Source: a virus. Taken from it: a stretch of 46,110 bases of DNA. Numbering within the stretch: the first letter of the stretch is position 1; each line of letters begins with the position of its first letter. The position numbers and the translations under genes are program-made. Below the pieces are notes generated by a model. It searched no databases. It had not been told where the DNA came from and saw only the letters and a list, made by a program, of their open reading frames with translations. Of the stretch, positions 14,777-21,349 are shown one piece after another. The stretch is taken from positions 1 through 46,110 of IMG/VR virus record IMGVR_UViG_3300031886_000007; one strand, written 5' to 3'.

Positions 14777-14823
14777 AAAAAGCATGTACAAGTACCGGTT
14801 TTATCGTGTAGATTCAACCATAA
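14773..14823 (+). promoter_or_regulatory. Recurrent phage promoter, copy C
   Basis: TTTTTTAAAAAAAGCA precedes TGTACA (14785-14790). An 18-nt spacer containing TACCGGTTTTAT is followed by TAGATTC (14809-14815). The downstream leader CAATAGAGGTTAC before the ATG at 14859 matches the leader behind copy A, so promoter and leader were probably copied together. Confidence 0.72.
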
Positions 14824-14858
14824 TAAATGAATAATAAATAAACAATAGAGGTTACTAA

Positions 14859-15128
14859 ATGACACTAATCGAACAAGTTAACAACATGAATATAGACGAT
14901 CTAAGGATGCTAAATAAATTAGCTATTAGTCGTATCAATGAACTTACATCAAACTATCGCTTTAACTTTAAAGCTGGTGATAAAGTTGTAATTGATAATA
15001 ACGGTCGTGGAGATATTCCTGGAACAGTTATAAAAATTATGCGTAAGAACGTTCAGGTAAAAGCTGACAAAGGATTTGTTACCTATAACGTTACGCCAAC
15101 TCTTCTAAAACATGTAGGAGTAAAATAA
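14859..15128 (+). CDS. Small protein with KOW/SH3-like barrel, 89 aa
   Basis: AGAGGT precedes the ATG. N-terminal helices (TLIEQVNNMNIDDLRMLNKL) are followed by a compact beta barrel: FNFKAGDKVVIDNNGRGD, then GTVIKIMRKNVQVKADKG and FVTYNVTPTLLKHVG. The GDKV...G...GTV-x-K-I...V pattern is that of KOW/SH3 modules that bind RNA, ribosomes or RNA polymerase. First gene behind promoter copy C, coupled to the next gene (TAATG). A role in early transcription or translation is inferred only from the fold. Confidence 0.75.
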   Translation: MTLIEQVNNMNIDDLRMLNKLAISRINELTSNYRFNFKAGDKVVIDNNGRGDIPGTVIKIMRKNVQVKADKGFVTYNVTPTLLKHVGVK

Positions 15129-15574
15129 TGAATACTTCTGGAATAACAGTTGAATGTAATGATTGCGGTAGGTTTATGACCGTTTCAGATACTGCCACCG
15201 GTGGTACCTGTTCAACATGTACGCACAGACGATGTATAGGTTTAATGTCTGATTCTGATCGAGATAAATTATTTGGTGTTTCGCCCGAAAATAGATCTAC
15301 TAAACCACGTGGATGGAGATGGATGACTGAATTTGTTTTGGCCGATGGTACTGTTTACCATAAAGGTGTTGAGCAGCCTGATCTAAAGGGCACGCGTCCA
15401 ATTACAGACATAGACGCTTTATATAAAAAGCGTAAGAAGAACAAAGAAGCGTTGCAAAAAAAGGAACATAAGGCTCTTTTAGCCCACGCGAAGAAAGTTA
15501 AAGAAGCAAAGTCTGCTGCTGACGCTTTGAAAAAACAAAAGGATTTTTTAAACCATAAAGTAGGAGATAAGTAA
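15128..15574 (+). CDS. Zinc-ribbon protein, 148 aa
   Basis: Residues about 10-35 contain CNDCGRFMTV followed by CSTCTHRRC, two CxxC knuckles of a zinc ribbon. The middle has a GWRWMTEFVLADGTVYHKGV beta hairpin. The last third is a highly charged Lys-rich helix (KKRKKNKEALQKKEHKALLA). Such a combination suggests nucleic-acid or ribosome binding. It overlaps the stops and starts on both sides. No specific family can be named. Confidence 0.72.
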   Translation: MNTSGITVECNDCGRFMTVSDTATGGTCSTCTHRRCIGLMSDSDRDKLFGVSPENRSTKPRGWRWMTEFVLADGTVYHKGVEQPDLKGTRPITDIDALYKKRKKNKEALQKKEHKALLAHAKKVKEAKSAADALKKQKDFLNHKVGDK

Positions 15575-15729
15575 TGCCTAAGAAGAAGACTAAAGGTCAA
15601 TTCTCAAATTACAAGAAATGGAAATCCGATGAAGGTTACACATTTTTTGCGAGAGACAAGGATGATGCAAAATTGTATCTTAAAAAGATGGATCATCTTG
15701 GTAGTGGTTTCGCAGAGGTGAAGTCTTGA
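15574..15729 (+). CDS. Small basic protein, 51 aa
   Basis: ATG overlaps the upstream stop (TAATG), and the frame stays open for 51 codons to a TGA that overlaps the TTG start of the deformylase gene. Sequence starts [20 protein letters not shown], then [19 protein letters not shown]. Lys-rich and probably soluble. Coupling on both sides supports a genuine gene. Function unknown. Confidence 0.62.
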   Translation: MPKKKTKGQFSNYKKWKSDEGYTFFARDKDDAKLYLKKMDHLGSGFAEVKS

Positions 15730-16430
15730 GACCAATTCCAAATTGTTTTATTGAAGATAATCATCTCATCAATAAAAAACTAAAAGAGGTTACAGTTGAA
15801 GAAGGATTAGAAATTGCTAAAGAACTTCTTGAAATTATGGCCACGAGAAAAGACGCTATTGGTTTAGCGGCTAATCAGGTTGGTATTGATGCTCGTGTGG
15901 CCGTTGTTAATGTTAGAGAACCTCTTATCTTAATTAATCCAGAAATTACTGAAGAGTTTGATGAAATAACATTTTATGAAGGATGCTTATCGTTTCCAAA
16001 AAAGGGCGTCTATACTAAACGTTATAGAAATGTTGTTGTTAAGACTGCTCAAGAAGAAAGTGGATGGTACTTTAGTGGTAATGAACAGAGTCATGATGGA
16101 AAGGGAAGTTGGGAAAAATCTAAGGTTGATAAAGATAATGAGTTGAGATTATTAGAAGCAGTGGCAGTTCAACACGAAATAGATCATTTAAACGGAATAA
16201 CTATTCATGACAATGCAACACCATTACAACCAATAATTGCAGAAAAGAAACCTGGTCGTAATGAAAAGTGTCCGTGTGGTAGTGGTAAGAAATATAAAAA
16301 GTGTTGTCTCAATAAACCAAAAGCTACAGATCATCAAGATAGACACTGGCAAGATATTGAATATGAAGGAGCCAGAAATGCTCCATTAGAAGAAGGCGGA
16401 TGGGCTACAAGTAATACTCAAAATGAGTAA
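15726..16430 (+). CDS. def: Peptide deformylase with C-terminal SEC-C zinc motif
   Basis: 234 aa, TTG start with AGAGGTG upstream. Removes the formyl group from the N-terminal Met of new proteins. All three motifs are present: IGLAANQVG at about residue 44, EGCLSFP at about 85 (metal Cys) and QHEIDHLNG at about 149 (two metal His and catalytic Glu). Between motifs 2 and 3 there are about 65 residues instead of about 44: an insertion rich in Gly, Ser and charged residues ([17 protein letters not shown]). After the core, [19 protein letters not shown] is a SEC-C motif, as in SecA, which binds zinc and in SecA contacts the ribosome/SecB. Phage deformylases are known; the fused SEC-C may place the enzyme at the ribosome. 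Odd but intact. Confidence 0.93.
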   Translation: MRPIPNCFIEDNHLINKKLKEVTVEEGLEIAKELLEIMATRKDAIGLAANQVGIDARVAVVNVREPLILINPEITEEFDEITFYEGCLSFPKKGVYTKRYRNVVVKTAQEESGWYFSGNEQSHDGKGSWEKSKVDKDNELRLLEAVAVQHEIDHLNGITIHDNATPLQPIIAEKKPGRNEKCPCGSGKKYKKCCLNKPKATDHQDRHWQDIEYEGARNAPLEEGGWATSNTQNE

Positions 16431-16641
16431 GAAAAAAAATGAAACAAAAGCTGTACCCAAAAAAGCTGCTGTCAAATCTTCTTCATCCGGAAAGGGTGAT
16501 AAACTTAGACGAGGAATAACTCAAGATGAGTGGGGAGAAAAGTGGGAAAAGGTTTTTAGATCGAAAGAGAAGTTGGAAAGAACGGAATCTAGGTCGATAC
16601 ATTCATCAAAGGTTGAAGGAAGAAAATCTAACAAGGAATGA
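16423..16641 (+). CDS. Lys-rich small protein, 72 aa
   Basis: Starts within the end of the deformylase gene (8-nt overlap). The N-terminus is Lys/Ala/Ser-rich and disordered ([20 protein letters not shown]), then [19 protein letters not shown]. The last 40 codons overlap the 16526 frame, which looks more protein-like in its later part, so the 3' end of this gene may be misread (see the finding on 16423-16759). Function unknown. Confidence 0.55.
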   Translation: MSKKKNETKAVPKKAAVKSSSSGKGDKLRRGITQDEWGEKWEKVFRSKEKLERTESRSIHSSKVEGRKSNKE

Positions 16642-16759
16642 TTTAGATGAAAGTACAATTAATTTTTTCTTTCAACAGTTTAAGACAAGAGGTTGCGCAG
16701 GTCATTCAGAATGGTCAGAGAGATTTCAGAGAAATATTTGGATAGAAGATGACGAATGA
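16526..16759 (+). CDS. Hypothetical protein, up to 77 aa, overlapping the previous gene in another frame
   Basis: The frame is open from an ATG with no ribosome site to a stop that overlaps the next start (ATGA). The N-terminal 25 residues (in the overlap) look like a shadow. The rest reads as a sensible protein: [20 protein letters not shown], then STINFFFQQFKTRGCAGHSE. The real protein may start internally or be the product of a frameshift from the 16423 frame. Start uncertain. Confidence 0.5.
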   Translation: MSGEKSGKRFLDRKRSWKERNLGRYIHQRLKEENLTRNDLDESTINFFFQQFKTRGCAGHSEWSERFQRNIWIEDDE

Positions 16760-16974
16760 AATTGATTTTATTCCCGAGATTAGAAAATGGAAATGTATTA
16801 TGGGAGTGCGATAATTGTGGGAAAACGGCTCAAGTTAGTTGCTTTAATACTAGAGCTGTAGCATTAGTTTGCTCTTGCGATATGACATGTCATCCTAAAT
16901 GTAACAATAGATGGTACTATGATGGATTATATCATGAAACAAAATTAAAAGAGAAGTACGAACCAGATGAATAG
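16756..16974 (+). CDS. Cys-rich zinc-binding-like protein, 72 aa
   Basis: ATGA overlap with the previous stop. Contains WECDNCGKTAQVSC, then VCSCDMTCHPKC: seven Cys and a His in about 35 residues, enough for one or two zinc sites (CxxC knuckles plus CxC). An aromatic C-terminal part follows (RWYYDGLYHE). A small regulatory or RNA-binding protein is plausible; the family is not recognised. Confidence 0.68.
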   Translation: MKLILFPRLENGNVLWECDNCGKTAQVSCFNTRAVALVCSCDMTCHPKCNNRWYYDGLYHETKLKEKYEPDE

Positions 16975-17200
16975 ATTTATAGATGTTTTTTGGAATAAAT
17001 ATTATGGTCCGGATGAACAATATCCAGATGAAGATAACTATAGAGTTATATCTGCAATTGTTTTTAATAGATCTGTTACACTAATATGTGTATGGAAAAA
17101 ATTACATTTTTATTTGAGTATGTCAGAAAATTTGCAAACACAATGGGACGAAATGGCAGGACCACCAAAAGAACGTGTATGGGAATTTAGGATTTTATAA
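16967..17200 (+). CDS. Hypothetical protein, 77 aa
   Basis: ATG inside the end of the Cys-rich gene (8-nt overlap), and its stop overlaps the next start. N-terminus MNRFIDVFWNKYYGPDEQYP, then beta alternation YRVISAIVFNRSVTLICVWK. Soluble, no motif recognised. Confidence 0.62.
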   Translation: MNRFIDVFWNKYYGPDEQYPDEDNYRVISAIVFNRSVTLICVWKKLHFYLSMSENLQTQWDEMAGPPKERVWEFRIL

Positions 17201-17367
17201 TGGCAAGAAATATTTGGGGAAATAAAGTAATAAGAAAGGAAGATAGGTATACATCAAAATCAAAGTTTACACAATCGGATATTAGATGGGAACAATTTAA
17301 AATCGTTATTTGGTTGGTATTAGGTTATGCTTATTTTCATTTTATAGCAATGGGGTGGACATGGTAG
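17200..17367 (+). CDS. Small membrane protein, 55 aa
   Basis: TAATG overlap at the start; ends 7 nt inside the next ORF. A basic N-terminal half (MARNIWGNKVIRKEDRY) is followed by one hydrophobic helix (residues about 33-53, FKIVIWLVLGYAYFHFIAMG). Probably a single-pass protein with the N-terminus in the cytoplasm. Function unknown. Confidence 0.55.
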   Translation: MARNIWGNKVIRKEDRYTSKSKFTQSDIRWEQFKIVIWLVLGYAYFHFIAMGWTW

Positions 17368-17438
17368 AATTTACAATTATGTTTGTATTCTTTTTGAGTC
17401 TTTTTATAGTTCTGTATATGGAATCTAAAAGAAAATGA
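17361..17438 (+). CDS. Transmembrane microprotein, 25 aa
   Basis: ATG lies 4 nt before the stop of the previous gene, and its own stop overlaps the ATG of the next gene (ATGA). The peptide is one hydrophobic helix with a basic end (EFTIMFVFFLSLFIVLYMES, then KRK). The tight coupling on both sides is the main evidence; it may act as a translational bridge as much as a protein. Confidence 0.42.
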   Translation: MVEFTIMFVFFLSLFIVLYMESKRK

Positions 17439-18373
17439 ATATAACATATAAAAATACAATTAATCCAGAGTTAAATTCTAGGGGTAAACCTATTACTTCG
17501 TGGATGGAAGACTGGACTTTAAATCATCGTAAGGCGAAGTTTTTTGAGTGGTGTAAAGCATTTGATAAACGTGAAGATGAATTGCTTAGGGATGATTATC
17601 AAATATTTTCTCACAGGCTACATTGGCATGAACATCCGTATTGTGAAGATATGAAAGATGTAGATGATTTACATGCACGTATAATGTACACTATGATATT
17701 TTCATTTTCTAATGAACATTGGTTAACACATAAAACTCTTAGAAATCATGGAATCAATGGGTTAAAGGAGAGATTTGTAACTGAGCGTCATGCTAGAAAT
17801 GATTTGTTTCAAATTTATTATCCAAAGGGAACGAATGTAAAAGAGTGGTTATTAGAAGGTCCAAAAAAATGTGCTGATGATATGGTGCACGTGTTAGAAG
17901 GAAGACATAAACAATGGACGATGATGGAATTAGCAAAAGTATTTTGTAATTATTTCAAAGAAAATCAGGGATTTAGAGCTCCAATGTATCCGTGTAAAAA
18001 CTTTGCACGATATATGGCTATGACTTGGCCACAAGACTACAATCCAGAATCTGTTTTATTTGGTGGAACTGGACATTTTGATGGAATGCATCAGATATTT
18101 GGTGGTAAAAACTTAATGAATAAAGTTAAGTACGATATAGAAGATGGTGAATTTATTGCAAAAAATAAATATGGAGAATTATGGTTAGATCAAATGTACG
18201 AATTAATGGATGATAATCGTAATCCAATGAGGGAACAAAAGTTTTTAAACGTAGAAGATAAAACGTGCTTTTTTTATAAGCATATTGCTATCTCTCATGG
18301 TGTTAAAAAACCAACAAAAAGGATTCCGTACGAATGGATATTCCCAAAAGATTTTAGTTTAAGGAAAGTATAA
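17435..18373 (+). CDS. Uncharacterised 312-aa protein
   Basis: Coupled to the microprotein by ATGA. The protein is soluble, rich in His, Trp, Tyr and Phe, and largely helical. Landmarks: RLHWHEHPYCEDMKDVDDLH (residues about 62-80), RHARNDLFQIYYPKG, and a Gly-rich block PESVLFGGTGHFDGMHQIFG at about 200-220, followed by DEL-type helices. The composition resembles the 464-1630 protein, but I see no clear alignment. The Gly/His/Asp block could be an active site. No family named. Confidence 0.78.
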   Translation: MNITYKNTINPELNSRGKPITSWMEDWTLNHRKAKFFEWCKAFDKREDELLRDDYQIFSHRLHWHEHPYCEDMKDVDDLHARIMYTMIFSFSNEHWLTHKTLRNHGINGLKERFVTERHARNDLFQIYYPKGTNVKEWLLEGPKKCADDMVHVLEGRHKQWTMMELAKVFCNYFKENQGFRAPMYPCKNFARYMAMTWPQDYNPESVLFGGTGHFDGMHQIFGGKNLMNKVKYDIEDGEFIAKNKYGELWLDQMYELMDDNRNPMREQKFLNVEDKTCFFYKHIAISHGVKKPTKRIPYEWIFPKDFSLRKV

Positions 18374-18552
18374 TGAAAAAATTAATAATGACCGTATTAG
18401 AAGAAGAGTGTTGCAATAAACAAATCAACATGGATTCTATAGCGGCTAGAGAAAGTATAGCCTTAGCGATTATAAACAAAATGAGAAATAGTAGTGGCGG
18501 ATGGTTCTTGGATTTAGGATCATACCCGCCTAGAAAATCTTCTAAATCTTAA
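18373..18552 (+). CDS. Hypothetical small protein, 59 aa
   Basis: ATG overlaps the previous stop (TAATG). The N-terminal half has CC and acidic residues (KKLIMTVLEEECCNKQINMD), then a helix (IAARESIALAIINKMRNS), and the end is Gly/Pro/Ser-rich and basic. No membrane segment. Function unknown; the stop merges with the TATTTAT element at 18553. Confidence 0.55.
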   Translation: MKKLIMTVLEEECCNKQINMDSIAARESIALAIINKMRNSSGGWFLDLGSYPPRKSSKS

Positions 18553-18560
18553 TATTTATC
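18551..18560 (+). promoter_or_regulatory. Candidate late-promoter element AATATTTATC
   Basis: One of a family of TATTTAT elements in gaps before genes (also 19245, 24102, 39384, 41621, 42693). Here it ends only 4 nt before the ATG at 18565, so a transcript started from it would be nearly leaderless. Confidence 0.4.
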
Positions 18561-18564
18561 TAAT

Positions 18565-19005
18565 ATGGGTGTAATTAAAAGTAGAACAGAAGTTCGTGCT
18601 CCATACGAAATCGTAAAGAAATTATTTTTAGATCGTGAAGGAAAACTATTTAAGTTTTTAATTCCTTCGTTTTGTGAAGTAACTCATTACAAAGGGATTC
18701 GTCGAGGCGCCGTAATTAAATTGAAACTGTTCGATAAACCATGTGAATTTAAAGTGATAACATATTCTACAAATAAAAATAAAACATCGTTCAACTATAT
18801 TATTACCAAAGGAGACATCTTTAATGCAAAGTTTTGGTCGCATAGGCATTTCATTGAACGATATGAGGACAATACGGTTATAAGAGATGAATTAGCATTT
18901 ACGTCTAAAAATAAAATACGAGACGCTTTCCTTCATGCATTTTTGTTTTGTTCATTTCGAATAAGATCTTTAAAGTACAAGATCTTTTTATTTTTCAACA
19001 AGTAA
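18565..19005 (+). CDS. START/SRPBCC-like (polyketide-cyclase/ligand-binding) protein, 146 aa
   Basis: The N-terminus MGVIKSRTEVRAPYEIVKKL is the opening strand and helix of SRPBCC proteins (x-x-x-x-I-x-A-P-x-e-x-V). A helix-grip pattern follows: GAVIKLKLFDKPCEFKVITY, SFNYIITKGDIFNAKF, FIERYEDNTVIRDELAFTSK and a long C-terminal helix. The fold binds hydrophobic ligands in a cavity. No ribosome site is visible; the ATG follows a TATTTAT element by 4 nt. Its place between small unknown genes gives no hint of ligand. The fold call is moderate. Confidence 0.65.
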   Translation: MGVIKSRTEVRAPYEIVKKLFLDREGKLFKFLIPSFCEVTHYKGIRRGAVIKLKLFDKPCEFKVITYSTNKNKTSFNYIITKGDIFNAKFWSHRHFIERYEDNTVIRDELAFTSKNKIRDAFLHAFLFCSFRIRSLKYKIFLFFNK

Positions 19006-19016
19006 AGGAGATAATA

Positions 19017-19244
19017 ATGGCACAAAAATCATGGCCCGAAGAGCGGTCTGAGATAGCTATTTGGTTGTCTGGCTTTTTAGGAACGTATAAAAAATGGGTT
19101 GATAAGATTTTGGATAATGACGATCATGAAGTAACAAAAAATAAAATAGTAGATTTACTTTCAGATTGGATAGCAAAATTAGAAGAAGAAAGAACGAAGA
19201 TATTAAAGATGTCAGATACTATTCATGAATCTACAGATGAGTGA
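19017..19244 (+). CDS. Hypothetical helical protein, 75 aa
   Basis: The ATG at 19017 has AAAGGAG 8 nt upstream; a longer frame from 18948 overlaps the previous gene and has no site. Sequence starts AQKSWPEERSEIAIWLSGFL and continues as charged helices (KNKIVDLLSDWIAKLEEERT). Small helical bundle or coiled coil; function unknown. Confidence 0.68.
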   Translation: MAQKSWPEERSEIAIWLSGFLGTYKKWVDKILDNDDHEVTKNKIVDLLSDWIAKLEEERTKILKMSDTIHESTDE

Positions 19245-19252
19245 TATTTATT
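19245..19252 (+). promoter_or_regulatory. Candidate late-promoter element TATTTATT
   Basis: Lies directly after a stop and ends 4 nt before the ATG at 19257, the same spacing as at 18553-18565. Neither downstream gene has a Shine-Dalgarno, which suggests leaderless transcripts. Confidence 0.4.
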
Positions 19253-19256
19253 ATTG

Positions 19257-19589
19257 ATGAATAGAATACTTGAACAATCCTCGAATACTACTAGTTATTC
19301 AGCCGACCCGGGTGAACCGGATACTGGTTGGGTTCCAGGTGGAGAAGTTAGAATGTTAGGCTTTGAATCCGGAAAACCGGAATCATGGTTTCATCAGCTG
19401 GAATTTGAACAGGTAGAATTTCCTGTAGCAGATCATATTTATGGGAAAGGTGTTAAAGCTGTGTATAGCGTTACTAAGAACGTTCAAGTAGTAGATCTTA
19501 AAAAGATGATGAAAAGTATTGATGCTGACATTGAAGAAATTAAAAACAATACATCCGTAATGTTGGGTGATTTGAAAAAGAGAAAATAA
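19257..19589 (+). CDS. Hypothetical protein, 110 aa
   Basis: I take the ATG at 19257; a TTG directly before it (19254) is also in frame. The first half is Gly/Pro/acidic and probably extended (SADPGEPDTGWVPGGEVRML), the middle beta-like (FHQLEFEQVEFPVADHIYGK), and the end helical with DLKKMMKSIDADIEEIKNNT. No ribosome site is seen. Function unknown; the neighbouring genes (19591, 19911) are also unknown. Confidence 0.62.
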   Translation: MNRILEQSSNTTSYSADPGEPDTGWVPGGEVRMLGFESGKPESWFHQLEFEQVEFPVADHIYGKGVKAVYSVTKNVQVVDLKKMMKSIDADIEEIKNNTSVMLGDLKKRK

Positions 19590-19590
19590 G

Positions 19591-19911
19591 ATGGAAGAAA
19601 AAGATATTTTAAAGGCCATTAATCAAAAATTTAAAGACTTAGCTTTACGTGGTATTTCAATAAAAGCATTACCGCCAATTGGAAAACTCCATTCCTTAGA
19701 TAGAAAAGCTGTAGAAATAGATTTAAGTAAGGTTGGAGCTGGACTTGATGCAATATTTAAAGTAATGAAAGTTCAGATTTCAGTTGGACATGATAAATTA
19801 GGTGCGGCAATTTCTTTACAGTATGATTGGAAATTTTGGAATGGTGGACAAAACGGTCATAGAGCTAGACATATTTATTCATACAGTAAAAAGAAATGGG
19901 ATATGGGATAA
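19591..19911 (+). CDS. Hypothetical protein, 106 aa
   Basis: ATG 1 nt after the previous stop. N-terminal helix (EEKDILKAINQKFKDLALRG), then alternating strands (SIKALPPIGKLHSLDRKAVE) and a C-terminal HGRA/W-rich part with basic residues (RARHIYSYSKKKWDMG). It overlaps the next gene by one base (TAATG). Not recognised. Confidence 0.65.
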   Translation: MEEKDILKAINQKFKDLALRGISIKALPPIGKLHSLDRKAVEIDLSKVGAGLDAIFKVMKVQISVGHDKLGAAISLQYDWKFWNGGQNGHRARHIYSYSKKKWDMG

Positions 19912-20585
19912 TGCCGAAAGAGCTAGAACCAAATCAAGATTTAAAAATTAATGCTGGACTTGTGGGTATGTGGAAAAAAGCTGGCTTACGAGTAAAGAGT
20001 TTTAAGGCTACTAAAAAGGGTCACAATGAAATTTGGGCTGGAAAATTTAAAACTAAAAACGCGATACTTCAAATGAGCGTTAATAAGTTTGGTTTTGTAT
20101 TTTATCATGCTGGAAACAAATCTGTAAACATAGGAAGACTTGATAAGCAACGTAAGATAATAGATTGGATGAAAGCAATAATTAGAAATGCTCCATGGGC
20201 CGAATCCGTAAATGAGAGGAAATTAAGTTCTCAACAAAAGAAAGCAATATTGATAGCTATAGAGATGAGTGGTAATATGACTGGAGCTACCAAGAAGATT
20301 GAAAAAATTAAAAAAGGTTTATCTAAAGATAAAAAAGTAAGGGATGCTCTTCAGCTTGCAAACGAATCGGTAAATGAAGATATAGTACGCGATGAAGTTC
20401 ACGCTAAAACAAAAAGAGAACTTAAAGCGGCCATAGCAAAAAGTATGAAAGAAATATTACAGGGTAAAACACCAAAGTATGATATTATTAATGGTATGAC
20501 CGGAGAGATGATTGGTTGGAAAGATGGTCACGATTATATCTGGCAACCAAGTGCAATTCCGTATGCAGAGAGAGAATTAAAATGA
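19911..20585 (+). CDS. Hypothetical protein with SVNE and GNMT segments, 224 aa
   Basis: Start ATG at 19911 overlaps the previous stop; an in-frame ATG at 19896 is less likely. The N-terminal part is a small alpha/beta domain (FVFYHAGNKSVNIGRLDKQR). The centre contains AESVNERKLSSQQKKAILIA and then EMSGNMTGATKKIEKIKKGL, a helical segment that, from memory, recurs in several proteins of marine T4-like phages, including prohead and assembly proteins. LANESVNEDI repeats the SVNE signature, and a basic helical tail ends the protein. It may be a virion or assembly protein; the function is not established. Confidence 0.68.
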   Translation: MPKELEPNQDLKINAGLVGMWKKAGLRVKSFKATKKGHNEIWAGKFKTKNAILQMSVNKFGFVFYHAGNKSVNIGRLDKQRKIIDWMKAIIRNAPWAESVNERKLSSQQKKAILIAIEMSGNMTGATKKIEKIKKGLSKDKKVRDALQLANESVNEDIVRDEVHAKTKRELKAAIAKSMKEILQGKTPKYDIINGMTGEMIGWKDGHDYIWQPSAIPYAERELK

Positions 20586-20803
20586 TTAAAATAGATGTTA
20601 GCGTTGGCGATACAATTAAAGTAGGAAGATTTAAAAACAAATCAATCGTAGTTAAAGAGATTGGTGAAGACGATCACGGCATGCCGACAATTAATGGTCG
20701 TTCAGTGGTTACTTTTAGAAAAAATCGGGCCGGTGATATGTACAGAACTAAGGATAAAGTTGAAGCAATGCTTAAGGATATGGGCTTGCCAGATAATAAA
20801 TAA
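20582..20803 (+). CDS. Small beta-barrel-like basic protein, 73 aa
   Basis: ATG at 20582 overlaps the previous stop (ATGA); a longer frame from 20516 is a shadow of the upstream gene. VSVGDTIKVGRFKNKSIVVK, then INGRSVVTFRKN, looks like a small SH3/KOW-type barrel similar in style to the one at 14859, followed by a short helix. Possibly RNA or protein binding. No family named. Confidence 0.65.
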   Translation: MIKIDVSVGDTIKVGRFKNKSIVVKEIGEDDHGMPTINGRSVVTFRKNRAGDMYRTKDKVEAMLKDMGLPDNK

Positions 20804-20836
20804 GTTTTACGAAACTGTGAAGGTATAATTATTAGT

Positions 20837-21076
20837 ATGAATAGATTTCAAGAAATGATAGAAGATTCGTCTCCAATCTTAGATTGGGACACACTATGTA
20901 GAGAAGTACGATGGTTGTATAAGAATAATAAGGCCGTGTTAGAAACTGTTAGCGATGGGGAGTTAAACTTAGATGAGACGGCATTAGAAATTTTTCAAGC
21001 ATTAATATATGATTATGCGCTGTCTAAGTCGGATAATCCTGGTTTTAAATTAAGTTACAAATTAGCTGAGGCGTAA
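20837..21076 (+). CDS. Hypothetical acidic helical protein, 79 aa
   Basis: A 33-nt gap with TATAATTATTAG precedes the ATG, but no clear ribosome site is present. Helical and acidic (EMIEDSSPILDWDTLCREVR, then SDGELNLDETALEIFQALIY). It resembles small phage regulators in composition only. Confidence 0.62.
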   Translation: MNRFQEMIEDSSPILDWDTLCREVRWLYKNNKAVLETVSDGELNLDETALEIFQALIYDYALSKSDNPGFKLSYKLAEA

Positions 21077-21078
21077 AT

Positions 21079-21342
21079 ATGCAAGTGAATATTCCTTACC
21101 TTAATGGTGTGGATTCTGATGTAATTTCTATTACACCAATACTAGATTTTTCTGTAAAAGTACCATATATAACTTCAACCATGGAGAGCTACGAGATGAG
21201 TACTAAAGATATTATATTGAGACTAGAAGCAGCCATAGAAGATAAAGATTGGGAAGCTGTTGAGTTACTATTAGAAGATTTAAGATTAGACGGTGATTAT
21301 GATAGAGGATATGATCAATTCGGTGGAGACGAAGAATACTAA
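21079..21342 (+). CDS. Hypothetical acidic protein, 87 aa, directly upstream of the tmRNA
   Basis: GAGGCG precedes the ATG. The first 35 residues are beta-like (QVNIPYLNGVDSDVISITPI). Residues 40-87 are acidic helices (DIILRLEAAIEDKDWEAVEL) ending GGDEEY. An internal ATG at codon 40 could produce only the helical half. The stop lies 7 nt before the tmRNA 5' end, so gene and tmRNA probably share a primary transcript that is then processed. Confidence 0.62.
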   Translation: MQVNIPYLNGVDSDVISITPILDFSVKVPYITSTMESYEMSTKDIILRLEAAIEDKDWEAVELLLEDLRLDGDYDRGYDQFGGDEEY

Positions 21343-21349
21343 AAGATAT

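Noticed and set aside
16647-16745. 32-codon + strand frame (MKVQLIFSFNSL...)
   Set aside because: It lies entirely inside the more protein-like 16526 frame and has no ribosome site.
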